This document shows, piece after piece, positions 44,875-52,046 of a DNA stretch of 64,000 bases. The DNA is from Methanomicrobiales archaeon. Its GTDB lineage: Archaea; Halobacteriota; Methanomicrobia; Methanomicrobiales; JACTUA01. The notes beneath the pieces are model-generated. The model had not been told where the DNA came from and made no database searches. It saw only the letters and a program-made list of their open reading frames with translations. The translations under genes and the position numbers were made by a program. Numbering within the stretch: position 1 is the stretch's first letter; every line of letters starts with the position of its first letter. The stretch lies in contig JACTUA010000005.1 in the NCBI GenBank assembly GCA_015660865.1, positions 1 through 64,000 on the forward strand, given 5' to 3'.

Positions 44875-45600
44875 ATGCGAATCATCCGTGCACCGAACCT
44901 TGCAAGGGCCCACGAGCTCGCGGTGAAGGCGGTGCTCGAGAAGGGGTGGGTGCTCGAGACCGAGGACGGGGAGGGGACGGTGGAGTGCGACGAGATCGGG
45001 ATCCGGGTGGACGAGCCCCTCGCCGAGCCGATGGCCTCCCCCCGCTCGCGGTTCCAGCAGCGGTTCCTCGAGAAGTATGCGCACGACCTGATCCACGGGA
45101 CCCATGCGGAGTTCGAGTACGACTACCATGGGAGGCTCTTTGACTGGGGGGAGGGGCTCTCCAGCGGGGGCCGGGAGGTCCACATCGACCAGGTGGACTA
45201 TATGGTGAGGAAACTTACAGCCCAGCAGGCATCCCGGAGGGCTATCGCCATCACCTGGATCCCGCCCATTGACGAGGGCCTGGATGACTGCCCCTGCCTC
45301 CAGCTCGTCCAGTGCCTGGCGAGGGGCGGGGCCCTGCAGATGAAGGTGGTCTTCAGGTCCAATGACATGCTCTCTGCGGCGGGCCCGAACATGTTCGCCC
45401 TCGTCCGTCTCCAGCGCCACATCGCAGACGCCCTCGGTCTCCCCTGCGGCCCCTATACCCACATCTCCCTGGTGCCACACATTTATTATAAGAGGGATAT
45501 GAACGACCTCCAGGCCTTCTGCAGGGACGGGGCCGATATCCAGCCCGTCGATGCCGTCTGCGATGCCTGCGGCAGGTGCAGGGACAGGGGAAACCGCTGA
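44875..45600 (+). CDS. thyA: Archaeal-type thymidylate synthase
   Basis: A 241-aa short thymidylate synthase of the methanogen type (dUMP to dTMP with a pterin methyl donor). The catalytic Cys is in DDCPCLQLVQC, followed by LQMKVVFRSNDMLSAAGPNM, the dUMP-binding block with the conserved Arg-Ser-Asn-Asp, and HISLVPHIYYKRDMNDL. The frame opens nine codons earlier, but the N-terminus MRIIRAPNLARAHELAV and the TATA spacing favour 44875. The last 15 residues contain CDACGRC, a CX2CX2C cluster that I do not expect in every homologue. Confidence 0.9.
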   Translation: MRIIRAPNLARAHELAVKAVLEKGWVLETEDGEGTVECDEIGIRVDEPLAEPMASPRSRFQQRFLEKYAHDLIHGTHAEFEYDYHGRLFDWGEGLSSGGREVHIDQVDYMVRKLTAQQASRRAIAITWIPPIDEGLDDCPCLQLVQCLARGGALQMKVVFRSNDMLSAAGPNMFALVRLQRHIADALGLPCGPYTHISLVPHIYYKRDMNDLQAFCRDGADIQPVDAVCDACGRCRDRGNR

Positions 45601-45665
45601 TACCCTGCCCGGCCTCGCCGGTTCCGTCACCTTAATGAATTGAGAGGATTTAAGCTGAAGGGAAC

Positions 45666-45738
45666 AGCCCGGTAGTGTAGCGGTCAATCATGCGGGACTC
45701 TGGATCCCGCGACAGCAGTTCGAATCTGCTCCGGGCTA
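45666..45738 (+). tRNA. tRNA-Gln (anticodon CTG)
   Basis: AGCCCGG (45666-45672) pairs with CCGGGCT (45731-45737); discriminator A at 45738; no encoded CCA. The anticodon arm is GCGGGA-CTCTGGA-TCCCGC with anticodon CTG. The T arm is AGCAG-TTCGAAT-CTGCT. No intron. ATTTAAG just upstream (45648-45654) is a possible promoter element. Confidence 0.93.
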
Positions 45739-45805
45739 CTTTCTTTTCTATGCGAAGAACGCGGCGATCACGCCCGCGGGGAAGATACCGTTACCGTTCA
45801 CCTTC

Positions 45806-46402
45806 TTATCTCTTGCAGATGAAGGCGACGTGGTCGCGGTGGTAAGGAAGGAGCCACGTGGAATCAAGGATGGTGTAATAGGGCCGGATAGCATCCCTGA
45901 CACCGCCTTCCACGTCCTCCGGCTTAGCCGCGGTGTCTATGGAACGCGTCTTGACAACGAGGATGAGATGCCCTCCCCGGGCGAGGAAGCTCCGGTTCCT
46001 GATCGCGATATCGGCCTGGACAGGGGAGGCAACGTCCTGAAAGATGAGGTCAACCTCTTCGACGATCGGGGCATATCCCTCCGGGTGCGCGGCATCGGCC
46101 ATGATGGGAATGATATTCCTTCTCCTCCCCGCGACCTCCACGAGGTCCTGCATCGGGCGGGGCGCCATCTCAACTGCGTAGACGACCTCGACGTAGTCAG
46201 AGACATGGGAGACCGTGGTCCCGTGGGCCGCCCCGAGGTACAGGACCCGCATGGAGCCCGAGAGCTCGACCCCCTTCCCGAGATGGTAGAGAGCAGAGAG
46301 CTTGCTCCGGTAGGGATCCCAGACCCGGTGGCCCGAGATCACCCGTTCCCCGTATACCCCGGCCTCCCCCGCCGAGGTGAGGGTGTCCCCGATCCAGATC
46401 AC
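45806..46402 (-). CDS. flpA: Fibrillarin-like rRNA/tRNA 2'-O-methyltransferase
   Basis: A 198-aa archaeal fibrillarin, the methyltransferase of C/D box RNA-guided 2'-O-methylation. SAM-binding motif I is MRVLYLGAAHGTTVSHVSD; YAVEMAPRPMQDLVEVAGRR and NIIPIMADAAHPEGY follow. DLIFQDVASPVQADIAIRN is the fibrillarin signature. The N-terminal beta domain is shorter than in many homologues. It overlaps the end of nop5 by four bases, matching their joint presence in the ribonucleoprotein. Confidence 0.95.
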   Translation of the reverse strand: MIWIGDTLTSAGEAGVYGERVISGHRVWDPYRSKLSALYHLGKGVELSGSMRVLYLGAAHGTTVSHVSDYVEVVYAVEMAPRPMQDLVEVAGRRRNIIPIMADAAHPEGYAPIVEEVDLIFQDVASPVQADIAIRNRSFLARGGHLILVVKTRSIDTAAKPEDVEGGVRDAIRPYYTILDSTWLLPYHRDHVAFICKR

Positions 46403-47259
46403 CGTCGGCCCCCTGCTGATTCGATCATCCTGTCCGCCTCCTCGATGAAGGCCGGATCGAGAACTCCCCGATGATGGTCTATCCGTGCCGCGATCGCGAG
46501 CCTCCCCGCAAGGACCCGCGCCACCTTTCCCCGGATATCCCTCGGGGCATTGTGCACCCTCATGTGCTGATAGATGATCCCGTGTTTCGGCGGGGGAGTC
46601 CCCTGGGTGAGGTGGGAGAAGAGGGCTCCGCGTGCCCCCAGGACCTGGATCGAGGATGAAGGGAGTTGCGCGAGGCGGAAGAGGCCCCCGGCCCTGGTCA
46701 TGATTCGGGCAGCGACGAGCCCGCCGACGATCCTGCTGCTGTTCGGGAGAATGATCGCGGCCCGTTCGCTGATCTCCCCCGCAAGGCGTGCCCGGGTCTC
46801 GCGGAGTTTCAGGATCCCTTCGAGGATCTCCCTCATGGACCCCTCGGAGTCCTCCTCCATCCTCGCGAGGACCTTCCGGGAGTCCCTGGGCCGGTACTTC
46901 CAGCCTTTATCCGGGTGCAGGATCCGGTACCAGTCCGCAAGCCGTTCCGCGAGCTGGTTCACAGCCTGGTCCAGTCCCTCAAGCGCCATGACCATCTGGA
47001 TGAGCTCCGTATCCTTCTCCTGGAAGCTCGCCGAGATCCTGCCCCTCGCGGCATGAATGCAGATCTCCCGGAGCTTCTCGAGATACTCGGCCCTGTCATT
47101 CACCGCGCCGCATTCCCGGGCCATCCTCCAGTCAGGAGGGATGATATCTTCGGGGCTGGTGCTGATGGAGTTCAGCCGGTCCGCAAGGACATCCGGATCG
47201 CCTTCTGCCCTTGTGCAGACTCCCGCCTCCACATCCCCGAACCAGTAGGAGCGCATCAT
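46399..47259 (-). CDS. nop5: Nop5 (Nop56/58 homologue), C/D box RNP scaffold
   Basis: A 286-aa scaffold that holds fibrillarin and L7Ae on C/D box guide RNAs. An N-terminal fibrillarin-binding domain is followed by a long helical region, then the Nop domain: AAIILPNSSRIVGGLVAARI, LAQLPSSSIQVLGARGALFS and PPPKHGIIYQHMRVHNAP. The usual Lys-rich tail is reduced to GGRR, so it is shorter than most relatives. Two adjacent ATGs (47259, 47256) could serve as start. Confidence 0.93.
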   Translation of the reverse strand: MMRSYWFGDVEAGVCTRAEGDPDVLADRLNSISTSPEDIIPPDWRMARECGAVNDRAEYLEKLREICIHAARGRISASFQEKDTELIQMVMALEGLDQAVNQLAERLADWYRILHPDKGWKYRPRDSRKVLARMEEDSEGSMREILEGILKLRETRARLAGEISERAAIILPNSSRIVGGLVAARIMTRAGGLFRLAQLPSSSIQVLGARGALFSHLTQGTPPPKHGIIYQHMRVHNAPRDIRGKVARVLAGRLAIAARIDHHRGVLDPAFIEEADRMIESAGGRR

Positions 47260-47322
47260 CCCGGAGATGGAGAGGAACTGTTCTTATACCTATGGCATCT
47301 GCCGCCAGGCATGAACACCACC

Positions 47323-48543
47323 CTAGATCGCAAGGATCCCGAGGGAGAAGCAGATGACGGGAAGCATCACCGCGCCCATCGCGAAGAGGCGGGGGACATT
47401 GACGAGCGGGGGTACGATACCCACCGCCGTTGCGAGGCAGAGGATGAGGAGCCCGAAGGGACCGGAGAAGAGGAATGTGAGGATGGTGACAAGGCCCATC
47501 ACGACCATATTCAGGCTCCGTATCCCGAGTCCCTGGAAGAAACCGGCCGACCGGGAGAGCCGGATGGTAAGAAGGTATCCGGCACAACCGGCGATGCAGC
47601 CGGCAAGGAGGAGGGAGCTCATAGGGGGGAGCTCCTGGGTTGCGAGGGCGACCATAACGCCGTTCCGGGTCCGGGCGAGGGCGTACAGGGCAGCAAGGCC
47701 GACGAAAGCGTTCACGGTGTTCGCGGCACTGGCACTGAGGATATACTGGCGTGGTTCCCGGTCATACCCGCCGGCTGACGCGACCAGTGCGTTGGCAGTC
47801 GCGTTGGAGAGGCCCGGGAGCCAGCCGACGATCGACCCGGCAACCGCACCGAGAATGACCCGGGATGCGATGCCTCTTCCCGGTATTCGGATCCCCTCGA
47901 ACCGCTGGGCCGGGAAGGGCGCGCTCGAGGCGAGAAGAAGGGTCGAGAAGCCGAAGAGCCCCGCGAGGAGGGGGAGGAGGACCGCGGTGCCCCCGAAGGG
48001 GTGCCACGCGAGGAAGGAGTAGCGGAACGAGAAGAGCCCGAGGAGCCCTGATACGAGAAAGACGGAGAACGCCCAGGAGGGTGCCTCGGCCGTAACGATG
48101 AGGAGCCCTGCGATGCCGGTGAGGATGATCCCCATCCCCCAGTCCAGGTAGGGCTGGAGGGGAGGGAGGAGGAGGAAGCAGAGGATGGAGAGGGGGATCC
48201 CCACGACCACGGCAAGGGCACTCCCGAGGGCGGCGATCCGCACCGCCTCCTCGCCGAGGCCCTCCAGGCAGAGGGAGTGGGCAGGGAGGACCGAGAGGGC
48301 AGTATCGGGATCGGGGATGCCCAGGTAGGTGCTCGGGATACTGTCAAGGAAGGTATGGGTGATGAGGGCCGCGAAGAGGGCCGACGCGAGCCCTTCGGGG
48401 CCGATGGAGGAGACGAGGAGCCCCTGGATGGAGAGGAGAATGGACGCCATGGTATTGGAGTGGACACCCGGGACAAGGCCACTCACGGTGCCCATGGAGA
48501 ATCCTATAACACATCCGATGAGAAGCCCGGCGACCACGTACAA
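47323..48543 (-). CDS. TctA/DUF112-family membrane permease
   Basis: A 406-aa multi-pass membrane protein with about ten helices. GTVSGLVPGVHSNTMASIL near the N-terminus, and the matching GSIVGWLPGLSNATANALVA in the second half, are the twin G-x-x-P-G motifs of the TctA-type permeases. No solute-binding protein or small TctB-like subunit is adjacent, so archaeal members of this kind may work alone; the substrate is unknown. The frame starts with TTG (48543). A GTG at 48537 is equally possible because a near-palindromic TATA lies about 24 bases ahead, and no SD is visible. Confidence 0.8.
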   Translation of the reverse strand: MYVVAGLLIGCVIGFSMGTVSGLVPGVHSNTMASILLSIQGLLVSSIGPEGLASALFAALITHTFLDSIPSTYLGIPDPDTALSVLPAHSLCLEGLGEEAVRIAALGSALAVVVGIPLSILCFLLLPPLQPYLDWGMGIILTGIAGLLIVTAEAPSWAFSVFLVSGLLGLFSFRYSFLAWHPFGGTAVLLPLLAGLFGFSTLLLASSAPFPAQRFEGIRIPGRGIASRVILGAVAGSIVGWLPGLSNATANALVASAGGYDREPRQYILSASAANTVNAFVGLAALYALARTRNGVMVALATQELPPMSSLLLAGCIAGCAGYLLTIRLSRSAGFFQGLGIRSLNMVVMGLVTILTFLFSGPFGLLILCLATAVGIVPPLVNVPRLFAMGAVMLPVICFSLGILAI

Positions 48544-48556
48544 CAGAGAGCAGGCA

Positions 48557-48570
48557 AAAGGTTATAAAAC
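48557..48570. promoter_or_regulatory. Palindromic TATA shared by two divergent genes
   Basis: GGTTATAAAACC (48560-48571) reads GGTTTTATAACC on the other strand, a usable TATA box both ways. It sits between the permease (minus) and hemD (plus), which start about 24 and 50 bases away. One site may thus direct both transcripts. Confidence 0.5.
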
Positions 48571-48616
48571 CCGTTGGATGGATACGGTGATATCAGGAGA
48601 GGTCGAAGGATCCACG

Positions 48617-49312
48617 ATGCGGATCGCGGTCACGAGGATTGCGGAGAAAGGGGTGCGGGACGCCCTCACCTGCCGGCGGCACGGGCACGAGTGCTCTACC
48701 GTCTCCCCGCTCAGGATCGAGATCTACCAGGACCGCGTCCTTTCCTTCGTCGAGGCAGCGAACAGGGGGGATCTCGACTGCATCTTCTTCGCGAGTGCAG
48801 TCCCTGCAGAGGTCATGGGGCCGCTCCTCAGATCGCCGCCGCGTATCATCGCCATCGGTCCCCAGACCGCCCGTACCCTCGAGAGATCTGGGATCCGGTG
48901 CGAGATTCTCCCGTCCTTCTACTCGCGGGCCCTTGTCCCGTACCTCGGGGACTGGATCCGGGGCAGGAGGATAGGGTTACCAAGAGCCGATGTCCCGAAC
49001 CCCGCGCTGCTCGCCGCAATCGAGGCGGCCGGCGGCATCCCCGTCGAGGTGCGCTGTTATGGGCTCGTCCCGACAGGCACGCCCCTCGCCACCGATGGTG
49101 CAGACGCCCTTCTCTTCACCAGCGGATCATCCTTCTCCCGGGCGGTATGGCAGCCCCGGCCCGGCCTCCTCCTCATCGCCATTGGGGAGATAACGGCTGA
49201 GGTCATGAAGGAAGGCGGGGCCACCCCCGCTGTCGTGGGGGACGGTTCCCTTGAGGGGACGCTCAAAGCTCTGAACGACTTTCTTGAGAAGAAAGGGCGT
49301 GGTCGTGTATGA
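48617..49312 (+). CDS. hemD: Uroporphyrinogen-III synthase
   Basis: A 231-aa HemD-family protein, which closes and inverts the fourth ring of hydroxymethylbilane. In methanogens this feeds coenzyme F430, sirohaem and corrinoids. Two alternating lobes are visible: MRIAVTRIAEKGVRDALTCR opens lobe 1, and IIAIGPQTARTLERSGIRCE and DALLFTSGSSFSRAVWQPRP are the usual motifs. HemD is poorly conserved, so the call rests on these and on length. The frame is open far upstream (48329), but that part overlaps the divergent permease gene; ATG 48617 is preferred. Confidence 0.85.
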   Translation: MRIAVTRIAEKGVRDALTCRRHGHECSTVSPLRIEIYQDRVLSFVEAANRGDLDCIFFASAVPAEVMGPLLRSPPRIIAIGPQTARTLERSGIRCEILPSFYSRALVPYLGDWIRGRRIGLPRADVPNPALLAAIEAAGGIPVEVRCYGLVPTGTPLATDGADALLFTSGSSFSRAVWQPRPGLLLIAIGEITAEVMKEGGATPAVVGDGSLEGTLKALNDFLEKKGRGRV

Positions 49313-50220
49313 TGGCCGGGAATATGCCGAAATCCGGCATTGTCGTGATCGACAAGCCCCGGGGGCCCTCCAGCCACCAGGTGACGGCCTGGGCCGGGAA
49401 GATCCTCGATGTGCCTGTCGGGCACGCAGGAACCCTGGACCCGGCCGTCTCGGGCGTCCTCGTTGTGATGCTCGGGGCAGCGGTAAGGCTTGCGCCGTAC
49501 CTCCAGAGGGGCGAGAAGGAATATGTCTGTCTCTGGAGGCTCCATGGTGATATCCCGGGGGCGCGGATCGGGGAAGTGGCAAAGGAGTTCGAGGGGCGTA
49601 TCTACCAGCGGCCGCCGCGGAAATCCGCGGTGAAGAGAGCGCTCAGGATCCGGACCGTGAACAAGCTCGAGATCCTGGAGGTGGAGGGGAGATCGGTGCT
49701 CCTCCGGGTGGCATGCGATGCAGGGACGTATATCCGCTCCCTCTGCCACCACATGGGGCTTGCCGCGGGACCCGGGGGATCCATGCGCGAACTTCGGAGG
49801 ACTAGGTCCGGATCCTTCACCGAGGCCGACGCCCATACCCTCCAGGAGCTGGAGGACGCGGTGTACGCGGCACATGAGGGGAATCCCGCCCCGCTCCAGG
49901 GGATGATCCTCCCCATGGAGAGGGGGGTCGCGGACCTGCCCCGCATCAGCATCCGCGATACCGCGGTGGATGCCCTCTGCCACGGAGCGTCCCTCGCTGG
50001 CGTCGGGGTGGTGAATGCCGAGGGTACCTTCTTAACAGGCGATCCGGTGGGAGTCTTCACGCAGAAATGCGAGCTGGTGGCCATCGCCGAAGCCCGCGTG
50101 GGCAGCGACGCCCTCCGCCCGGGGACGACCGGCCTCGTGGCCGCCCCCCGTGTGGTATTCATGGAATCGGCCACCTACCCGCGGGGATGGAAGAAAAAGA
50201 AGAAGGAATCGACGGGATGA
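49309..50220 (+). CDS. truB: Cbf5/TruB-type RNA pseudouridine synthase
   Basis: A 303-aa archaeal Cbf5, the catalytic subunit of H/ACA RNPs, which also forms pseudouridine 55 in tRNA. The catalytic Asp is in GHAGTLDPAVSGVLVV. GTYIRSLCHHMGLAAGPGGS is the RNA-contacting block. A PUA domain occupies ~210-290 (ISIRDTAVDALCHGASLAGV) and a Lys-rich tail (WKKKKKEST) ends the protein. It overlaps hemD by four bases. In many archaea it follows cmk in the ribosomal series; here it has moved away. The start could also be 49312 or 49324. Confidence 0.94.
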   Translation: MMAGNMPKSGIVVIDKPRGPSSHQVTAWAGKILDVPVGHAGTLDPAVSGVLVVMLGAAVRLAPYLQRGEKEYVCLWRLHGDIPGARIGEVAKEFEGRIYQRPPRKSAVKRALRIRTVNKLEILEVEGRSVLLRVACDAGTYIRSLCHHMGLAAGPGGSMRELRRTRSGSFTEADAHTLQELEDAVYAAHEGNPAPLQGMILPMERGVADLPRISIRDTAVDALCHGASLAGVGVVNAEGTFLTGDPVGVFTQKCELVAIAEARVGSDALRPGTTGLVAAPRVVFMESATYPRGWKKKKKESTG

Positions 50221-50260
50221 TCCGAAGGATTGGGGATATCAGGATCATAAACGCAATCTG

Positions 50261-50415
50261 AACGCTCCCGGGGGCTTCGCCTCCGGCTCGCCCCCGCTGC
50301 TCCGGCACCGTCCCGATTGCGATAACCCTATCAAGGACCGCAGGATCAGAAGATCCCGGAAGCGGGGGGGGCTGCCCGTGCGGCGGGGGGCGGGTGAGCC
50401 CCCCAAGAGCACCCC
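50261..50415. repeat. Dispersed inverted-repeat element, copy 4 (complete)
   Basis: Arms GCTCCCGGGGGCTTCGC and GGTGAGCCCCCCAAGAGCAC enclose a ~50-bp spacer (ATTGCGATAACC ... GAAGATCCCGGAA). The right arm is nearly base-for-base that of copy 1, more than 40 kb away. It lies just downstream of the Cbf5 gene. Confidence 0.8.
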
Positions 50416-50472
50416 CTGAAAGAATAATGCAGAAGCCCATAGATGCTCCTCATTCAGTCCTGCAATTCAAGG

Positions 50473-50515
50473 GACGGACGCTCCCGGGGGCTTCGCACCC
50501 GCCACTTCGGCGCCC
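50473..50515. repeat. Dispersed inverted-repeat element, single arm (copy 5)
   Basis: GGACGCTCCCGGGGGCTTCG repeats the left arm of copy 4, followed by GCCACTTCGGCGCCCCTGAA and then AATTGCG, as in the spacer of copy 4. The right arm is absent. Between here and the tRNA only a TATA-like TTTAAAAT (50584-50591) is seen. Confidence 0.65.
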
Positions 50516-50631
50516 CTGAATTGCGCTAGCTCTCTGTTAAAGGCCCTTCAATCCTGTGAGGATCTTCCATCCGGAGAGGATGGTTTAAAATGATCCCCGT
50601 CCAATGCTCTCGCGCAATCTCTCATATTCAT

Positions 50632-50716
50632 GCTGAGGTAGTCTAGCGGTAAGGCGCAAGCCTGGAGAGCTTGTGGGGCATCTCGCCCCTCGGGGGTTCA
50701 ATTCCCCTCCTCAGCG
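50632..50716 (+). tRNA. tRNA-Ser (anticodon GGA)
   Basis: GCTGAGG (50632-50638) pairs with CCTCAGC (50709-50715); discriminator G at 50716. The anticodon arm is CAAGC-CTGGAGA-GCTTG, anticodon GGA. A long variable arm (GGGGCATCTCGCCCC) marks a class II tRNA. The T arm is GGGGG-TTCAATT-CCCCT. Its last 19 bases overlap the 3' end of the DNA methyltransferase gene on the other strand. Confidence 0.93.
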
Positions 50717-51462
50717 CTCCCCCATTCTGTTTTTTCGAGACGTTCCCTGGCGAACTCGAAGTACTCCTCTACGATCTCGAACCCCAGGTAGTGCCTCCCC
50801 ATCTCCCTTGCGGCCACGGCCACCGTTCCCGAACCGATGAAGGGATCGAGGACAATGTCGCCCGGATTCGACGAGAACCTGAGTATCTTCTTCACGAGTT
50901 CGCGGGGGAGCTTGGTGGGGGTCTTCGGCTTCCCGGTCCAGTATTCCCGGTTCACCACCCAGACGTCCTCGGGGTAGTGCTCCACCTTGTTGAAGGTATA
51001 GTTCTTCGGGTCCTTTGCGGCGAAGAGGATATGGTAATGACTTGTTACGTACCGCTTCTTCGTGAAGACCCCGAACTGGTACTTCCATATCAGGTGGTTG
51101 ATAACCGAGAACCCCGTCTCGTCCAGGGCCTGGAGGACATCCCTGAGCCGGTTCCAGCCCGAGAAGACATAGAGGGACCCGGCAGGGCGCAGCACCCGGA
51201 AGGCCTGCCCCATCCATTCCGTTGTGAACGCCAGGTAGTCCTCTGGTGCGATCTCCCGGTAGCCCTGCATCACCCGGGAACCGGTGCGGTGGTAGTTGTT
51301 CCTCGTAGCCCGGAAGTCGATGGCAAAGGGGGGATCGGTAATGACGAGGTCCACCGTCCCATCAGGGAGGTCCGCCATGAGGGAGAGGGAGTCCCCCAGA
51401 TAGAGCTGGTCCATCGGGAACCGGCCGGTTCCTCCACCTGGCGTGGGAGGGGGAATCTTCAC
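50698..51462 (-). CDS. DNA methyltransferase (N4-cytosine/N6-adenine type)
   Basis: A 254-aa amino-methyltransferase. Motif IV is LVITDPPFAIDFRA (DPPF form) and motif I is LDPFIGSGTVAVAA near the C-terminus, so the target-binding part lies between them (beta-type order). No restriction endonuclease is near, so it looks like an orphan modifying enzyme. It overlaps iorB by four bases (ATGA), which suggests co-transcription with iorAB. ATG 51414 (MDQLYLGDSL) is an alternative start nearer the conserved domain. The stop codon lies inside the T loop of tRNA-Ser. Confidence 0.88.
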   Translation of the reverse strand: MKIPPPTPGGGTGRFPMDQLYLGDSLSLMADLPDGTVDLVITDPPFAIDFRATRNNYHRTGSRVMQGYREIAPEDYLAFTTEWMGQAFRVLRPAGSLYVFSGWNRLRDVLQALDETGFSVINHLIWKYQFGVFTKKRYVTSHYHILFAAKDPKNYTFNKVEHYPEDVWVVNREYWTGKPKTPTKLPRELVKKILRFSSNPGDIVLDPFIGSGTVAVAAREMGRHYLGFEIVEEYFEFARERLEKTEWGSAEEGN

Positions 51463-52046
51463 TTACATCCCCCTGCGGCCTCCCTCCCCAGCCGGAAGGC
51501 ACGCAGGTTTATCTCGATGGTCTTCTTCGGGACCGATCGGCGGATGGCTTCCTCGAGGGACTCCACCGCGAGCGGGATGTGCGGGGACCCCGCCCCCACC
51601 ATCACCATGTTCTGGGTGAGAGGGCTCCCTGCATTGACGGCCCTTTCGTCTGCATCGAGGATGCAGGGATCGAGATCGGCGAGCTGGGCGGTGATCTTCT
51701 CCTCCGTAGGGACCTCAAGCTTCTGCATGAACACCGATGTCGGGACCTGGATAAGACGGTTCGCGACAAGTATTCCACCGGGTTTCAGGTAGTGTCGGTA
51801 CCGCAGCGCCTCCAGGAGCTCGAAGGCCATGAGGATATCTGCCCCCCCGGGAGGGATGAGAGGCCCGTGGTGACCGTCGATCCGGACATGGCACTCCACC
51901 GACCCGCCGCGCTGTGCCATGCCGTGGGTCTCGGCGGCCTTGACCTCCCTTTCCTCGATGATGCACGCCTCGCCGATGACACTCGCGGCGAGGATCACCC
52001 CCTGCCCCCCTACCCCGACGATGAGGAGGTCGAAGGACCCGGTCAT
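51459..52046 (-). CDS. iorB: Indolepyruvate ferredoxin oxidoreductase, beta subunit
   Basis: A 195-aa IorB. The gamma-type domain of 2-oxoacid:ferredoxin oxidoreductases is seen as FDLLIVGVGGQGVILAASVI and VKAAETHGMAQRGGSVECHV. With IorA it converts aryl-pyruvates (indole-, phenyl-, hydroxyphenylpyruvate) to aryl-acetyl-CoA and reduced ferredoxin, or the reverse during aromatic amino-acid synthesis from aryl acids. Overlaps of four bases at both ends tie it to iorA and the methyltransferase. Confidence 0.93.
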   Translation of the reverse strand: MTGSFDLLIVGVGGQGVILAASVIGEACIIEEREVKAAETHGMAQRGGSVECHVRIDGHHGPLIPPGGADILMAFELLEALRYRHYLKPGGILVANRLIQVPTSVFMQKLEVPTEEKITAQLADLDPCILDADERAVNAGSPLTQNMVMVGAGSPHIPLAVESLEEAIRRSVPKKTIEINLRAFRLGREAAGGCK

